The translations under genes and the position numbers were made by a program. Shown piece after piece: positions 6,607 to 13,922 of a DNA stretch of 16,224 bases (positions are counted from its first letter, which is position 1; each line of letters begins with the position of its first letter). The notes below the pieces were generated by a model. The model saw only the letters and a program-made list of their open reading frames with translations, was not told the DNA's origin and did no database searches. Source of the stretch: CAZPZR01 sp964591105 (GTDB taxonomy: Bacteria > Bacillota > Clostridia > Lachnospirales > Lachnospiraceae); NCBI GenBank assembly GCA_964591105.1, contig CAZPZR010000041.1:1-16224 (forward strand), written 5' to 3'.

Positions 6607-7848
6607 ATGAGTACACATGAAAAAACAGATCAATCTGCTGTGGTTGACACAGATTATTCCCTGGAAGCAGTTCCAGAATCAGCGCGAAAAGGATTTCGAA
6701 GTATGTTCTTCGTTATGTTAGGTTTCACATTCTTTTCTGCCAGTATGAGTGTTGGTGCCAAACTTGGTAACGGTCTCGATTTATCAAACTTTATTCTCGC
6801 ATGTCTGATTGGTGGAGCAATTCTTTCCGTTTACTGTGGATTGCTTGCTTACATAGGTTCTGATACAGGATTAAACATGGACCTGCTTTGTCAGAAAGCT
6901 TTTGGTTCCAAAGGGTCTTACCTTTCTTCTTTTATCCTTGGATTTACACAGATTGGTTGGTTTGGTGTTGGTGTTGCGATGTTTTCAATTCCAACAGCAG
7001 AATTATTAGGTATCAATGAATGGGTTCTTACTATCATTGCCGGACTACTTATGACTGCAACAGCTGCTACTGGTATGAAGGCGTTAGAAATCGTAAGTAC
7101 CATTTCTGTTCCACTTATCGTTGTTCTTGGTGTGTATTCCATGGTGACAGCAACTAATGCAGGTGGCGGACTTGTTTCTATTTTCAATCAATCCGCAGAT
7201 AAAATCACCTTATTCGTAGGCATTGGTTTCGTTATCGGATCCTTTATTTCCGGAGGAACCGCTACACCAAACTTTATTCGTTTTGCAAAAAATAAATCTA
7301 TCGCAGTATGGACTACTGTCATAGCTTTTTTCCTTGGTAACACCTTGATGTTCTGTTTCGGAGCTGTTGGCGGTGCTTACACTGGAAACGATGATATCTT
7401 TTACGTTATGATTGCACAGGGTCTGGCTATTCCTGCTATCATCGTACTTGGGTCCAACATTTGGACAACAAACAACAATGCGCTTTATACCGGTGGACTT
7501 GCTCTCTCTAATATTTTTAAAGTTCGTATGAAAGTCACTACTTGGATTGCCGGAATCGTTGGTACAGTTCTTGCCATCTGGTTATACTGGAATTTTGTCA
7601 CATGGTTAAATCTCTTGAACTGTGCACTTCCTCCAATTGGAATCATTGTAATCCTCGATTACTTTAAAAATCGCAAAAATTACAATGACTTAAAAGCATT
7701 AACTGCTATCAATTGGTTTAATGTTGCAGGAATTATCATTGGTGCTCTTGTAGCTAACCTTGTACATTGGGGTATCGCTGCAATCAATGCTATGGTTGTC
7801 GCAGCTATCTGTTACTTTATCGGAGAACTTGTACATTCTAGATCTTAA
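6607..7848 (+). CDS. codB: Cytosine permease CodB (NCS1 family)
   Basis: The 413-residue polytopic membrane protein, with about 12 segments, belongs to the nucleobase-cation-symport-1 family and probably imports cytosine with a cation. The N-terminal soluble stretch ends in VPESARKGFRSM. It is followed by the CodB-type first helix VMLGFTFFSASMSVGAKLG (about 36-54) and by TQIGWFGVGVAMFSIP (114-129), both closely like the Escherichia coli protein. Length and topology are normal. No cytosine deaminase (codA) is beside it, so the base must be deaminated by an enzyme encoded elsewhere. It has its own promoter and terminator and is divergent from the flavoprotein gene. A related purine or allantoin NCS1 transporter is less likely given the CodB-like helix 1. 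Confidence 0.88.
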   Translation: MSTHEKTDQSAVVDTDYSLEAVPESARKGFRSMFFVMLGFTFFSASMSVGAKLGNGLDLSNFILACLIGGAILSVYCGLLAYIGSDTGLNMDLLCQKAFGSKGSYLSSFILGFTQIGWFGVGVAMFSIPTAELLGINEWVLTIIAGLLMTATAATGMKALEIVSTISVPLIVVLGVYSMVTATNAGGGLVSIFNQSADKITLFVGIGFVIGSFISGGTATPNFIRFAKNKSIAVWTTVIAFFLGNTLMFCFGAVGGAYTGNDDIFYVMIAQGLAIPAIIVLGSNIWTTNNNALYTGGLALSNIFKVRMKVTTWIAGIVGTVLAIWLYWNFVTWLNLLNCALPPIGIIVILDYFKNRKNYNDLKALTAINWFNVAGIIIGALVANLVHWGIAAINAMVVAAICYFIGELVHSRS

Positions 7849-7855
7849 AAAAATT

Positions 7856-7888
7856 CCCAGGTTAGCTCATGTCTAACCTGGGTTTTCT
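7856..7888 (+). terminator. Intrinsic terminator after codB
   Basis: A perfect 10-bp stem, CCCAGGTTAG with CTAACCTGGG (7873-7882), has a 7-nt loop and is followed by TTTTCTTTAT. It begins 8 bases after the stop. Confidence 0.92.
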
Positions 7889-7894
7889 TTATAA

Positions 7895-8374
7895 TCAATC
7901 CTTGTCCAATCCGTTGATAATTTCCCCTACTTCTCTTTCATCAAGCTCCAACATCTCTGCTATTTCACTAACGGAATATTTTTTCTTCACTTTTTTCTCT
8001 ATAATTTTCCGTAATGTGTCCCGTTCCCCTTCTTCCCTACCGAGTGCTTTTCCTTCTGCAATTGCTTCCAATCGTTCCAATTCTCTCTCTTCATAAAGTC
8101 TCATATACTTGATCTCCGTTTCTTCACTCGCTTTGATTCTGCTTACTCTCTCATGTAACCTGTGTATCTTTTGACTTGTACACTTTTGAACCACTTCTTC
8201 CGTTGTTTGTTCCATATATTCAAGAAATTCAATCAGTTCTGTGCTCACTGACTCTTGGTGTTCTCCATGACTATTCAAAAATATTCTTACTGCCCCATCA
8301 TCCAACGTTATCCTCGGACGCTCGTCACACTTCATTCGAAACGTATAGCGATATAGACGACTTCTTTTTGGAAA
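7895..8374 (-). pseudogene. 5'-truncated Rpn-family recombination-promoting nuclease/transposase remnant
   Basis: The frame encodes 146 residues from its first ATG (8335) and stays open upstream to a stop at 8375-8377. It aligns by eye with the C-terminal part of Rpn/PD-(D/E)XK transposase-like proteins: RLYRYTFRMKCDE, then LDDGAVRIFLNSHG, then VSTELIEFLEYMEQTTEE. The usual charged coiled-coil tail follows, with GKALGREEGERDTLRKII and a closing YSVSEIAEMLELDEREVGEI. The N-terminal nuclease domain of about 150 residues, with its catalytic acidic and lysine residues, is missing, so the product cannot be an active nuclease. Upstream sequence in another frame gives a short open frame that does not restore the domain. 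It sits between the terminators of codB and cdd. I read it as a decayed copy, although a short expressed C-terminal protein cannot be ruled out. Confidence 0.75.
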
Positions 8375-8460
8375 TTAGAATTTTTACGGATTGCTAGATC
8401 TGCCATCCGCGTGGTCACACCATACCATACTTCACCAAAAAACGCAATACATTTTCTCAA
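8332..8460 (-). other. Short unrecognised open frame upstream of the Rpn remnant
   Basis: A 42-residue frame from a TTG at 8460 reads LRKCIAFFGEVWYGVTTR and then MADLAIRKNSNFQKEVV. It ends at a TGA (8332-8334) that overlaps the ATG of the remnant by ATGA. No convincing ribosome site is visible, and its start lies at the foot of the cdd terminator hairpin. One extra A in the run at about 8367-8371 would fuse it to the remnant's frame, so it may be the disrupted upstream part of the same locus. I do not recognise the peptide. Confidence 0.25.
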
Positions 8461-8461
8461 A

Positions 8462-8510
8462 AAGAGCCATTTAACTCTGAATATTTCTATTCAAAAGCTA
8501 AATGGCTCTT
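8462..8510. terminator. Terminator of the udp-nupC-deoB-deoC-cdd operon
   Basis: A 12-bp perfect stem, AAGAGCCATTTA (8462-8473) with TAAATGGCTCTT (8499-8510), has a 25-nt loop. It begins 2 bp after the cdd stop codon. Read on the minus strand it is followed by TTTTTGAG; read on the plus strand by CTTTATTT, so it may work in both directions. Confidence 0.85.
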
Positions 8511-8512
8511 CT

Positions 8513-8941
8513 TTATTTCTTCATGTTCTTTCCAAGGTTGTCCGGACCAAATCCCAAAGGTAATAGCTCTTTCAATGTATAGACAAGCTCTTTCCCTTCT
8601 CCATCTGCAAGAACAACTTCAAATGTCTCTGGATCACAGAATTCCATCATCACCTGGCGACACACCCCACATGGTGCGCATGTCGTATTTCCATCAGATT
8701 CTTCCATACCTCCAACAATTGCTATCCTCGCAAATTCTCGTTCTCCTTCATACACCGCCCGAAAGAATGCAGTTCTCTCTGCACAATTCGTTGGTCCATA
8801 AGCGGCGTTTTCAATGTTACATCCATGGTAAATCTTCCCACTCTTTGTTACGAGTGCTGCTCCCACGGAATGATGAGAATACGGAACATATGCACGTTCT
8901 CGTGCTTTTTTCGCTTCCAAAATCAATTCTGCGTTTGTCAT
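8513..8941 (-). CDS. cdd: Cytidine deaminase
   Basis: The 142-residue enzyme deaminates cytidine and deoxycytidine to uridine and deoxyuridine, in the cytosol. The zinc and catalytic motifs are intact: C53-A-E55 in NCAERTA, with E55 the proton shuttle, and P90-C91-G-V-C94 in APCGVCRQ, so zinc is held by C53, C91 and C94. Length and the cysteine pattern fit the small homotetrameric class. It is the last gene of the nucleoside operon, 42 bp after deoC, with GGGAG before the ATG. A strong hairpin follows directly. Its product, uridine, is the substrate of the udp product at the front of the operon. Confidence 0.96.
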   Translation of the reverse strand: MTNAELILEAKKARERAYVPYSHHSVGAALVTKSGKIYHGCNIENAAYGPTNCAERTAFFRAVYEGEREFARIAIVGGMEESDGNTTCAPCGVCRQVMMEFCDPETFEVVLADGEGKELVYTLKELLPLGFGPDNLGKNMKK

Positions 8942-8983
8942 AGTTTTTCTCCCACTACTTCAACTCTTGTCTTCAAAAGCTCC

Positions 8984-9652
8984 TTAATAGCCTGCTCCAT
9001 TATCTGTATTTTTCATAATCTTGATCAATCTACTTGTACCAAGTCTGTCAGCACCAAGGCTCATGAATTTTTCAGCATCATCAAATGATGAAATTCCACC
9101 TGCTGCTTTTACTTTTACATTTTCACCGATATTTGCTTTCATTAGTTCTACATCAGCAAATGTTGCTCCAGCAGTTGAAAAACCTGTAGAAGTCTTAATG
9201 TACTCAGCACCTGCTTTTGTAACGATTTCACACATTTTAATCTTTTCTTCTTCTGTAAGAAGGCAAGTTTCAATGATGACTTTCAAGATTTTTCCATCAC
9301 ATGCTTCATGGATCTGACGAATTTCTTCTTCTACTTCTTCGTATCTTCCGTCTTTCAAGAAACCAATATTGATTACCATATCGATTTCCTCAGCTCCATT
9401 TGCAATAGCATCTTTTGTTTCAAATACTTTCACTGCTGTTGTATTGTATCCATTAGGGAATCCAATTACAGTACAGATTGGCAATTTTCCTTCTACATAT
9501 TCTGCTGCCTGTTTTACATAAGCTGCAGGAATGCATGCAGATGCTGTCTCATACTTCATTGCATCATCAAGAATCTGACGAATATCTCCCCATGTAGCTG
9601 TCTGACCAAGTAATGTATGGTCAACAATTTTTAATACATCTTTTCTTTCCAT
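8984..9652 (-). CDS. deoC: Deoxyribose-phosphate aldolase
   Basis: The 222-residue class I aldolase splits 2-deoxyribose-5-phosphate into acetaldehyde and glyceraldehyde-3-phosphate. The Schiff-base lysine is K153 in EYIKTSTGFS. The partner lysine is K182 in KVKAAGGI and the catalytic aspartate is D91 in IDMVINIG. The length is normal for bacterial DeoC. It follows deoB by 19 bp with an AAAAGGAG ribosome site, so the two are cotranscribed. It is the last step that turns the sugar of deoxynucleosides into central metabolites. Confidence 0.96.
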   Translation of the reverse strand: MERKDVLKIVDHTLLGQTATWGDIRQILDDAMKYETASACIPAAYVKQAAEYVEGKLPICTVIGFPNGYNTTAVKVFETKDAIANGAEEIDMVINIGFLKDGRYEEVEEEIRQIHEACDGKILKVIIETCLLTEEEKIKMCEIVTKAGAEYIKTSTGFSTAGATFADVELMKANIGENVKVKAAGGISSFDDAEKFMSLGADRLGTSRLIKIMKNTDNGAGY

Positions 9653-9671
9653 AATTCAAACTCCTTTTCGT

Positions 9672-10868
9672 CTATACCAACTTTTCAAGAAGTGAGTTGC
9701 CAATTGTATTCTCTGGCATTTCAATTCCAAAGTTATCTACAATTGTAGCACCAATTACCGCAAATGTCTCGGTTTCTTCTAATTTTCCATGACCTTTCAT
9801 GGATGGTGAGTACGCAAGGAACGGAACCTTTTCTCTTGTATGGTCTGTTCCTGTGTGTGTTGGATCGTTTCCATGGTCTGCTGTGATGATTAATAAGTCA
9901 TCCTCTCTCATAACACTTAACAATTCCCCAAGTTTTTCATCGAATTTTTCCAACTCTTTTGCATAACCTTCTACATCACGACGATGTCCCCACAACGCAT
10001 CGAAATCTACCAAATTCACAAAGCAAAGACCATTGAAATCTCTCTTTGCAATTTCGATTGTCTGTTCCATACCATGGACAGAACTCTTTGACTTATTTGA
10101 TTCTGTAATTCCTTCCCCATCGAAAATATCAGAAATCTTTCCAACAGAAATCACATCATACCCAGCATCTTTCAATGCATTAAGGGCTGTTCTTCCATAT
10201 GGTTTCAACGCATAATCATGACGGTTACTTGTACGTTTGAACTCGCCTTTTTTCTTACCAACATATGGTCTTGCAATTACACGTCCAACTTTCCATTCAT
10301 CTTTCATTGTGATCTCTCTCGCAATCTCACAGCATCGATACAATTCGTCCAAACCGAATGTTTCTTCATTTCCACAAATCTGCAACACGGAATCTGCGGA
10401 TGTGTATACGATCATATGACCTGTTGCAATTTCTTCCTCAGCAAGTTCGTCCAAAATTTCAGTTCCACTCGCACTCTTATTTCCAATAATCACACGACCA
10501 GTTCTTGCAGATAATTCGTCAAGAAGTTCTTTTGGGAATCCAGTTTCAGTAAATGTCTGGAATGGCTTCGTAATATGAAGTCCCATCATTTCCCAATGTC
10601 CTGTCATGGTATCTTTTCCTGTACTTGCTTCATTCAATTTTGTATAATATGCCATTGGCTCAGCCACTGGTGCTACCTGCTTTAATTCATGCAGGTTTGC
10701 CATTCCAAGTTTCTGAAGATTTGGGATATTGAATGTTTCAACATTCTGGGAAATATGTCCCAGTGTATCTGTTCCCACATCTCCATAAGACTCTGCATCT
10801 TTCAATGCTCCTACTCCCAAGGAATCAATAACAACTGTAAAAATTCTATTATATGTTCGTTTACTCAT
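9672..10868 (-). CDS. deoB: Phosphopentomutase
   Basis: The 398-residue alkaline-phosphatase-superfamily enzyme converts (deoxy)ribose-1-phosphate into the 5-phosphate with two Mn ions. The first metal aspartate is D15 in VVIDSLGVG. The phosphorylated threonine is T87 in TGKDTMTGHWE, as in Bacillus phosphopentomutase. The C-terminal metal ligands lie in DFDALWGHRRD, ADHGND and HTGTDHTRE. I start at the ATG at 10868 rather than the GTG one codon upstream, because AAGGTG then lies at a better distance of 7 nt. It sits 18 bp after nupC. It links the phosphorolysis step (Udp) to DeoC. Confidence 0.96.
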   Translation of the reverse strand: MSKRTYNRIFTVVIDSLGVGALKDAESYGDVGTDTLGHISQNVETFNIPNLQKLGMANLHELKQVAPVAEPMAYYTKLNEASTGKDTMTGHWEMMGLHITKPFQTFTETGFPKELLDELSARTGRVIIGNKSASGTEILDELAEEEIATGHMIVYTSADSVLQICGNEETFGLDELYRCCEIAREITMKDEWKVGRVIARPYVGKKKGEFKRTSNRHDYALKPYGRTALNALKDAGYDVISVGKISDIFDGEGITESNKSKSSVHGMEQTIEIAKRDFNGLCFVNLVDFDALWGHRRDVEGYAKELEKFDEKLGELLSVMREDDLLIITADHGNDPTHTGTDHTREKVPFLAYSPSMKGHGKLEETETFAVIGATIVDNFGIEMPENTIGNSLLEKLV

Positions 10869-10886
10869 CACTTTTCACCTTCTAAA

Positions 10887-12089
10887 TTAGAATAACATAA
10901 TAAATCCAACAATCATTGCGCTTAAAATACTTACTAAAACTCCACCTAACATTGCACGAAGTACAAGTCTAGAAAGTGTGCTTCTCTTTTCTGGGCACAA
11001 TACAGCGATACCAGATACACAGATTCCAAGACTTCCTACATTTGCAAATCCGCAAAGAGAAATAGATGTAACAATTGCTGTTCTAGGGTCTAATGTGCTT
11101 AACATAGAACCTAATTCCTGGAACGCTACAAACTCGTTGATGATAAGTTTATTTCCTAATAAGGAACCTTCCATCAGAATATGCTGTGTATCTAATCCCA
11201 TTAAGAAACCAAATGGTGCAAAAATATAGGAGAAGATCTGTTCAAGGCTAATACCAGCAAATCCTAAAATCATGTTAATAACTGCTACAATACCAATAAT
11301 ACCTACTAAAGAAGCAGCGATAGAAATTACCATCTGCATACCAATTCCAGCACCTTCTGCAATTGCATCGATTACGTTAGAATTGTTTCCTTTGTTGTCC
11401 ATCTTAACATCTGAAATTGCTTTTACATCTTCTGTCTGTGGAAGAATCATCTTTGCAATCAAGATACTTCCAATTGGAACCAATGCACTTGCAATCAAAA
11501 GATAATCCATTGGAATACCAAGTGCGTGATATCCACCAAGAATTGATACAGACATACTTCCCATACCAGATACAAGGATTACCATAATTTCACTATCTGT
11601 CATTCCACCGATATATTTGCTTACAAGAATTGGACTGTCTGTCTGACCAAGGAACATATTCGCAACTGCAACGAAGCTTTCTACTTCTGTTGTTCCCATC
11701 AATTTACCAACTGCTTTTCCAATCCATTTTACAACAAATCCAAGCACTCCAATGTAGTACAGTAAACTAACTAAAGAAGATACGAAAATAATGTTTCCAA
11801 GTGTCTGAACGATGAACACACCACCTGCTGGTCCACTGCCATCTGCAAGACTTCCAAATACGAAAGAAAGTCCGTCCTGTCCACAGTTGATAATTGCTGT
11901 AACTCCATCAGAAATTACAGATACGATCTGTTTTCCGATTGGAACTTTTACAAGTAAAATTGCAATGACAAACTGTGCAACGACTGCTTTTAATACTGCT
12001 TTCCATTTAATTTCTTTTTTGTTCCAGGAAAGTAAAAATGTCAATCCAAGAACAACAAGAATCCCCAATAAGTTTAAAACGATTTTCAT
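10887..12089 (-). CDS. nupC: Concentrative nucleoside transporter, NupC/CNT family
   Basis: The 400-residue membrane protein imports nucleosides with protons or sodium. CNT motifs are present: ANMFLGQTDSP at 143-153, the NEFVAF motif with E319, and GFANVGSLGI at 348-356 with N350 and S353. These last residues correspond to the ribose-binding Glu, Asn and Ser of Vibrio CNT. The base-contacting motif normally reads GQTE but here is GQTD (D151), a conservative change that might shift base preference. The gene lies 18 bp after udp with a GGGAGGAG site, as the transport step of the salvage operon. Whether it prefers pyrimidine or purine nucleosides cannot be decided; context suggests uridine, cytidine and deoxynucleosides. 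Confidence 0.92.
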   Translation of the reverse strand: MKIVLNLLGILVVLGLTFLLSWNKKEIKWKAVLKAVVAQFVIAILLVKVPIGKQIVSVISDGVTAIINCGQDGLSFVFGSLADGSGPAGGVFIVQTLGNIIFVSSLVSLLYYIGVLGFVVKWIGKAVGKLMGTTEVESFVAVANMFLGQTDSPILVSKYIGGMTDSEIMVILVSGMGSMSVSILGGYHALGIPMDYLLIASALVPIGSILIAKMILPQTEDVKAISDVKMDNKGNNSNVIDAIAEGAGIGMQMVISIAASLVGIIGIVAVINMILGFAGISLEQIFSYIFAPFGFLMGLDTQHILMEGSLLGNKLIINEFVAFQELGSMLSTLDPRTAIVTSISLCGFANVGSLGICVSGIAVLCPEKRSTLSRLVLRAMLGGVLVSILSAMIVGFIMLF

Positions 12090-12107
12090 TCCTTTATCTC
12101 CTCCCTA

Positions 12108-12890
12108 CTATTTTGCAGCACGGTCTGCTTTAATAAGGTTTCTGATACCTTCTACAGCAACTTTGATTGCAAGTTCTGTATCATGAACAATTGGATTTTC
12201 CATACCAAGAGCATTTCTTTCCTGGTTTCCAACTACTAAGAAGTTAGATCCGCAACGTACTCTAAGGTGTGCTGCTGCGATAAATAATGCTGCAGATTCC
12301 ATTTCAGATGCTTTACATCCCATACGTTTCCAAGCTTCCCATTTGTTAAGAAGTTCGTAGCTTACTGGCATTCTTTCTGGTTCGTGCTGTCCATAGAAAG
12401 CATCTTTACACTGTACAACACCTGTGTGGAATGGAACTTCCATATCTTTACAAGCTTTTACAAGTGCGTTTGTTACATCAAGGTCAGCCACTGCTGGGTA
12501 TTCGATTGGAGCGTATTCTTTACTTGTACCTTCCATACGGATTGCACCTGTAGAAACTACGATATCTCCACCTTTAACATCAAGGTCAATACCACCACAT
12601 GTACCTACACGGATAAATGTGTCAGCTCCACATAATGCTAATTCTTCTAATGCGATAGAAGCAGATGGTCCACCAATACCTGTAGATGTTACACTTACTT
12701 TTTCTCCATCTAAGTAACCTGTGTATGTAACGTATTCTCTGCTGTCTGCTACTAATTCTGCATTGTCAAAATGTTTTGCAATTTTTGCACATCTTTTTGG
12801 ATCTCCTGGTAAAATTACGTAACGACCAACATCACCTGGTCTAATCTGTAAATGATACTGTAATCCTACTTCACCTGAATAATTCTGCAT
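12108..12890 (-). CDS. udp: Uridine phosphorylase
   Basis: The 260-residue enzyme of the nucleoside phosphorylase-I family cleaves uridine with phosphate to uracil and ribose-1-phosphate. Phosphate-site residues match Escherichia coli Udp with an offset of three: GDPKR at 29-33, R51, and R94-V-G-T97. The ribose-binding stretch SEMESA is at 195-200 (E196, M197, E198). A base-recognition region DAFYGQHEPERMP (163-175) offers Gln and Arg, as in Udp enzymes, although the local loop differs from the enterobacterial one. GGAGG precedes the ATG. It is the first gene of the operon, right after a near-consensus promoter with an ACATGT site. Deoxyuridine or thymidine may also be substrates, since no deoA is in the operon. 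Confidence 0.93.
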   Translation of the reverse strand: MQNYSGEVGLQYHLQIRPGDVGRYVILPGDPKRCAKIAKHFDNAELVADSREYVTYTGYLDGEKVSVTSTGIGGPSASIALEELALCGADTFIRVGTCGGIDLDVKGGDIVVSTGAIRMEGTSKEYAPIEYPAVADLDVTNALVKACKDMEVPFHTGVVQCKDAFYGQHEPERMPVSYELLNKWEAWKRMGCKASEMESAALFIAAAHLRVRCGSNFLVVGNQERNALGMENPIVHDTELAIKVAVEGIRNLIKADRAAK

Positions 12891-12911
12891 ATCTTTGTCC
12901 TCCTTGTTTGA

Positions 12912-12917
12912 ACATGT
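12912..12917. promoter_or_regulatory. ACATGT operator-like site downstream of the udp transcription start
   Basis: The minus-strand context TTTAGACATGTTCAAA resembles AATAGACATGTATAAA at the promoter site, sharing TAGACATGT. Its centre is 41 bp away, close to four helical turns. It lies in the 5' untranslated region between the promoter and the ribosome site. Confidence 0.5.
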
Positions 12918-12940
12918 CTAAAGTTTTATCATACAGATAG

Positions 12941-12969
12941 ATTATATTTTATACATGTCTATTTTTCAA
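12941..12969 (-). promoter_or_regulatory. Promoter of the nucleoside operon with operator in the spacer
   Basis: On the minus strand TTGAAA (12964-12969) is followed by a 17-bp spacer and a perfect TATAAT (12941-12946). The palindrome ACATGT at 12953-12958 lies in the spacer, where a bound repressor would block polymerase. Confidence 0.82.
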
Positions 12970-13053
12970 TATGTAATTATTGATGAATTGGCCCTCTCTT
13001 TTTTGTGTATTTTTACCAATACACAGCTATTTATCGGCATTTTCTATATTTTT

Positions 13054-13063
13054 ATACATGTAT
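13054..13063. promoter_or_regulatory. ACATGT operator-like site upstream of the gntR promoter
   Basis: The perfect palindrome ATACATGTAT lies 4 bp before the gntR -35 box. On the minus strand it shares the 12-mer ACATGTATAAAA with the site inside the udp promoter. It may serve autoregulation or DNA looping. Confidence 0.5.
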
Positions 13064-13067
13064 TTTA

Positions 13068-13096
13068 TTGACTTTCAACTTGTATAGTTTTATGAT
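13068..13096 (+). promoter_or_regulatory. Promoter of the gntR-family gene
   Basis: TTGACT (13068-13073) is followed after 17 bp by TATGAT (13091-13096). Transcription should begin near 13103, which excludes upstream start codons for the regulator. Confidence 0.75.
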
Positions 13097-13124
13097 AATA
13101 GTATCAAATAATATGAGGTGTGAG

Positions 13125-13877
13125 ATGAACCCTGTACCAGACAAAGACAAAGCAAAAGAAAAAAAATTAAAACATGTAAAAGTATACGATAAATTGTATG
13201 AACAAATCCAAGCCGGTACCTATCCCGTAGGCTCTCAGCTCCCATCTGAGACAACACTGGCTTCCCAGATGAATGTCAGCCGCATGACTTTACGCAAAGC
13301 ACTGGCACTTCTCCAAGATGATGGATTAACTAAAAATGTACAAGGCGTTGGACATTTTGTACGAGCACATTCCGAAGAAGAGATTCCTACCGAATCTATT
13401 TCCAATACTTTGACTCACCCTGTATATTCCTTTTGTACAGAAACGCTTGATTCTGTAGAGATGGAATTCCGAATCGAACCCCCAACCAAGGCTATTTCGG
13501 ATTCCCTCAAGCGATATACTCCAGCCGTTGTCATTGTAGACCGTTGGTACAAACACGAAGGAACACCTCTCGCCTATACGCTTAGCATGCTCCCAATTGA
13601 ATTGATTGGTGAAAAACATATTGATTTAAATAAAGAAGAACATCTTTTACGATTTCTCGAAACAACTTGTTATGAAGACGTTGCATATTGCAAACAGACT
13701 TGTATGCATTCTACAGCCGGAAACTTTTCTGCCACTACATACACTTTGTCAGAACACAATTCATTCCTGCTGATTCATGAAAATATTTATGATGCAGAAC
13801 ATAAAGTCCTTGTTTTTAACAAACACTTCATCCCTTCAGATTTATTTAAGATTGAATTAAAATACGGAAAAGCTTAA
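13125..13877 (+). CDS. GntR-family regulator with UTRA effector domain (HutC type), likely controller of the nucleoside operon
   Basis: With the chosen ATG the protein has 250 residues. The N-terminal winged helix spans about residues 15-80: VYDKLYEQIQAGTYPVGSQL, then the recognition helix part MNVSRMTLRKALALLQDDG and the wing VQGVGHFV. The rest is a UTRA ligand-binding domain with the typical PAVVIVDRWYKHEGTPLAY core. The frame is open upstream to 13005, but a good promoter at 13068-13096 lies inside that extension, and AGGTG at 13116-13120 precedes the ATG at 13125, so I reject the longer form. It is divergent from udp, and the shared space holds three ACATGT sites. I infer that it represses the udp-nupC-deoB-deoC-cdd operon and itself. 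The effector may be a sugar phosphate or nucleoside; this is not shown. Confidence 0.87.
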   Translation: MNPVPDKDKAKEKKLKHVKVYDKLYEQIQAGTYPVGSQLPSETTLASQMNVSRMTLRKALALLQDDGLTKNVQGVGHFVRAHSEEEIPTESISNTLTHPVYSFCTETLDSVEMEFRIEPPTKAISDSLKRYTPAVVIVDRWYKHEGTPLAYTLSMLPIELIGEKHIDLNKEEHLLRFLETTCYEDVAYCKQTCMHSTAGNFSATTYTLSEHNSFLLIHENIYDAEHKVLVFNKHFIPSDLFKIELKYGKA

Positions 13878-13885
13878 GATACATA

Positions 13886-13914
13886 AAAGGAGACCTCACA
13901 CGGTCTCCTTTTTA
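13886..13914. terminator. Intrinsic terminator between gntR and the convergent kinase gene
   Basis: A perfect 10-bp stem, AAAGGAGACC with GGTCTCCTTT (13902-13911), has a 6-nt loop. It is followed by TTTAT on the plus strand and preceded by a short A run, so it may act in both directions. Confidence 0.9.
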
Positions 13915-13922
13915 TATCAACT

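Noticed and set aside
10869..10871. GTG start for deoB one codon upstream of the ATG
   Set aside because: The AAGGTG site is only 4 nt from the GTG but 7 nt from the ATG; ATG is preferred.
13005..13124. Longer start for the GntR regulator at 13005, adding 40 hydrophobic residues
   Set aside because: A good promoter (13068-13096) and an operator-like palindrome lie inside the extension, and AGGTG precedes the ATG at 13125; GntR/UTRA proteins normally start just before the winged helix.
13326..13619. 97-codon frame antisense to the gntR-family gene
   Set aside because: It is fully inside a clear UTRA-domain gene on the other strand and shows no domain or ribosome site.
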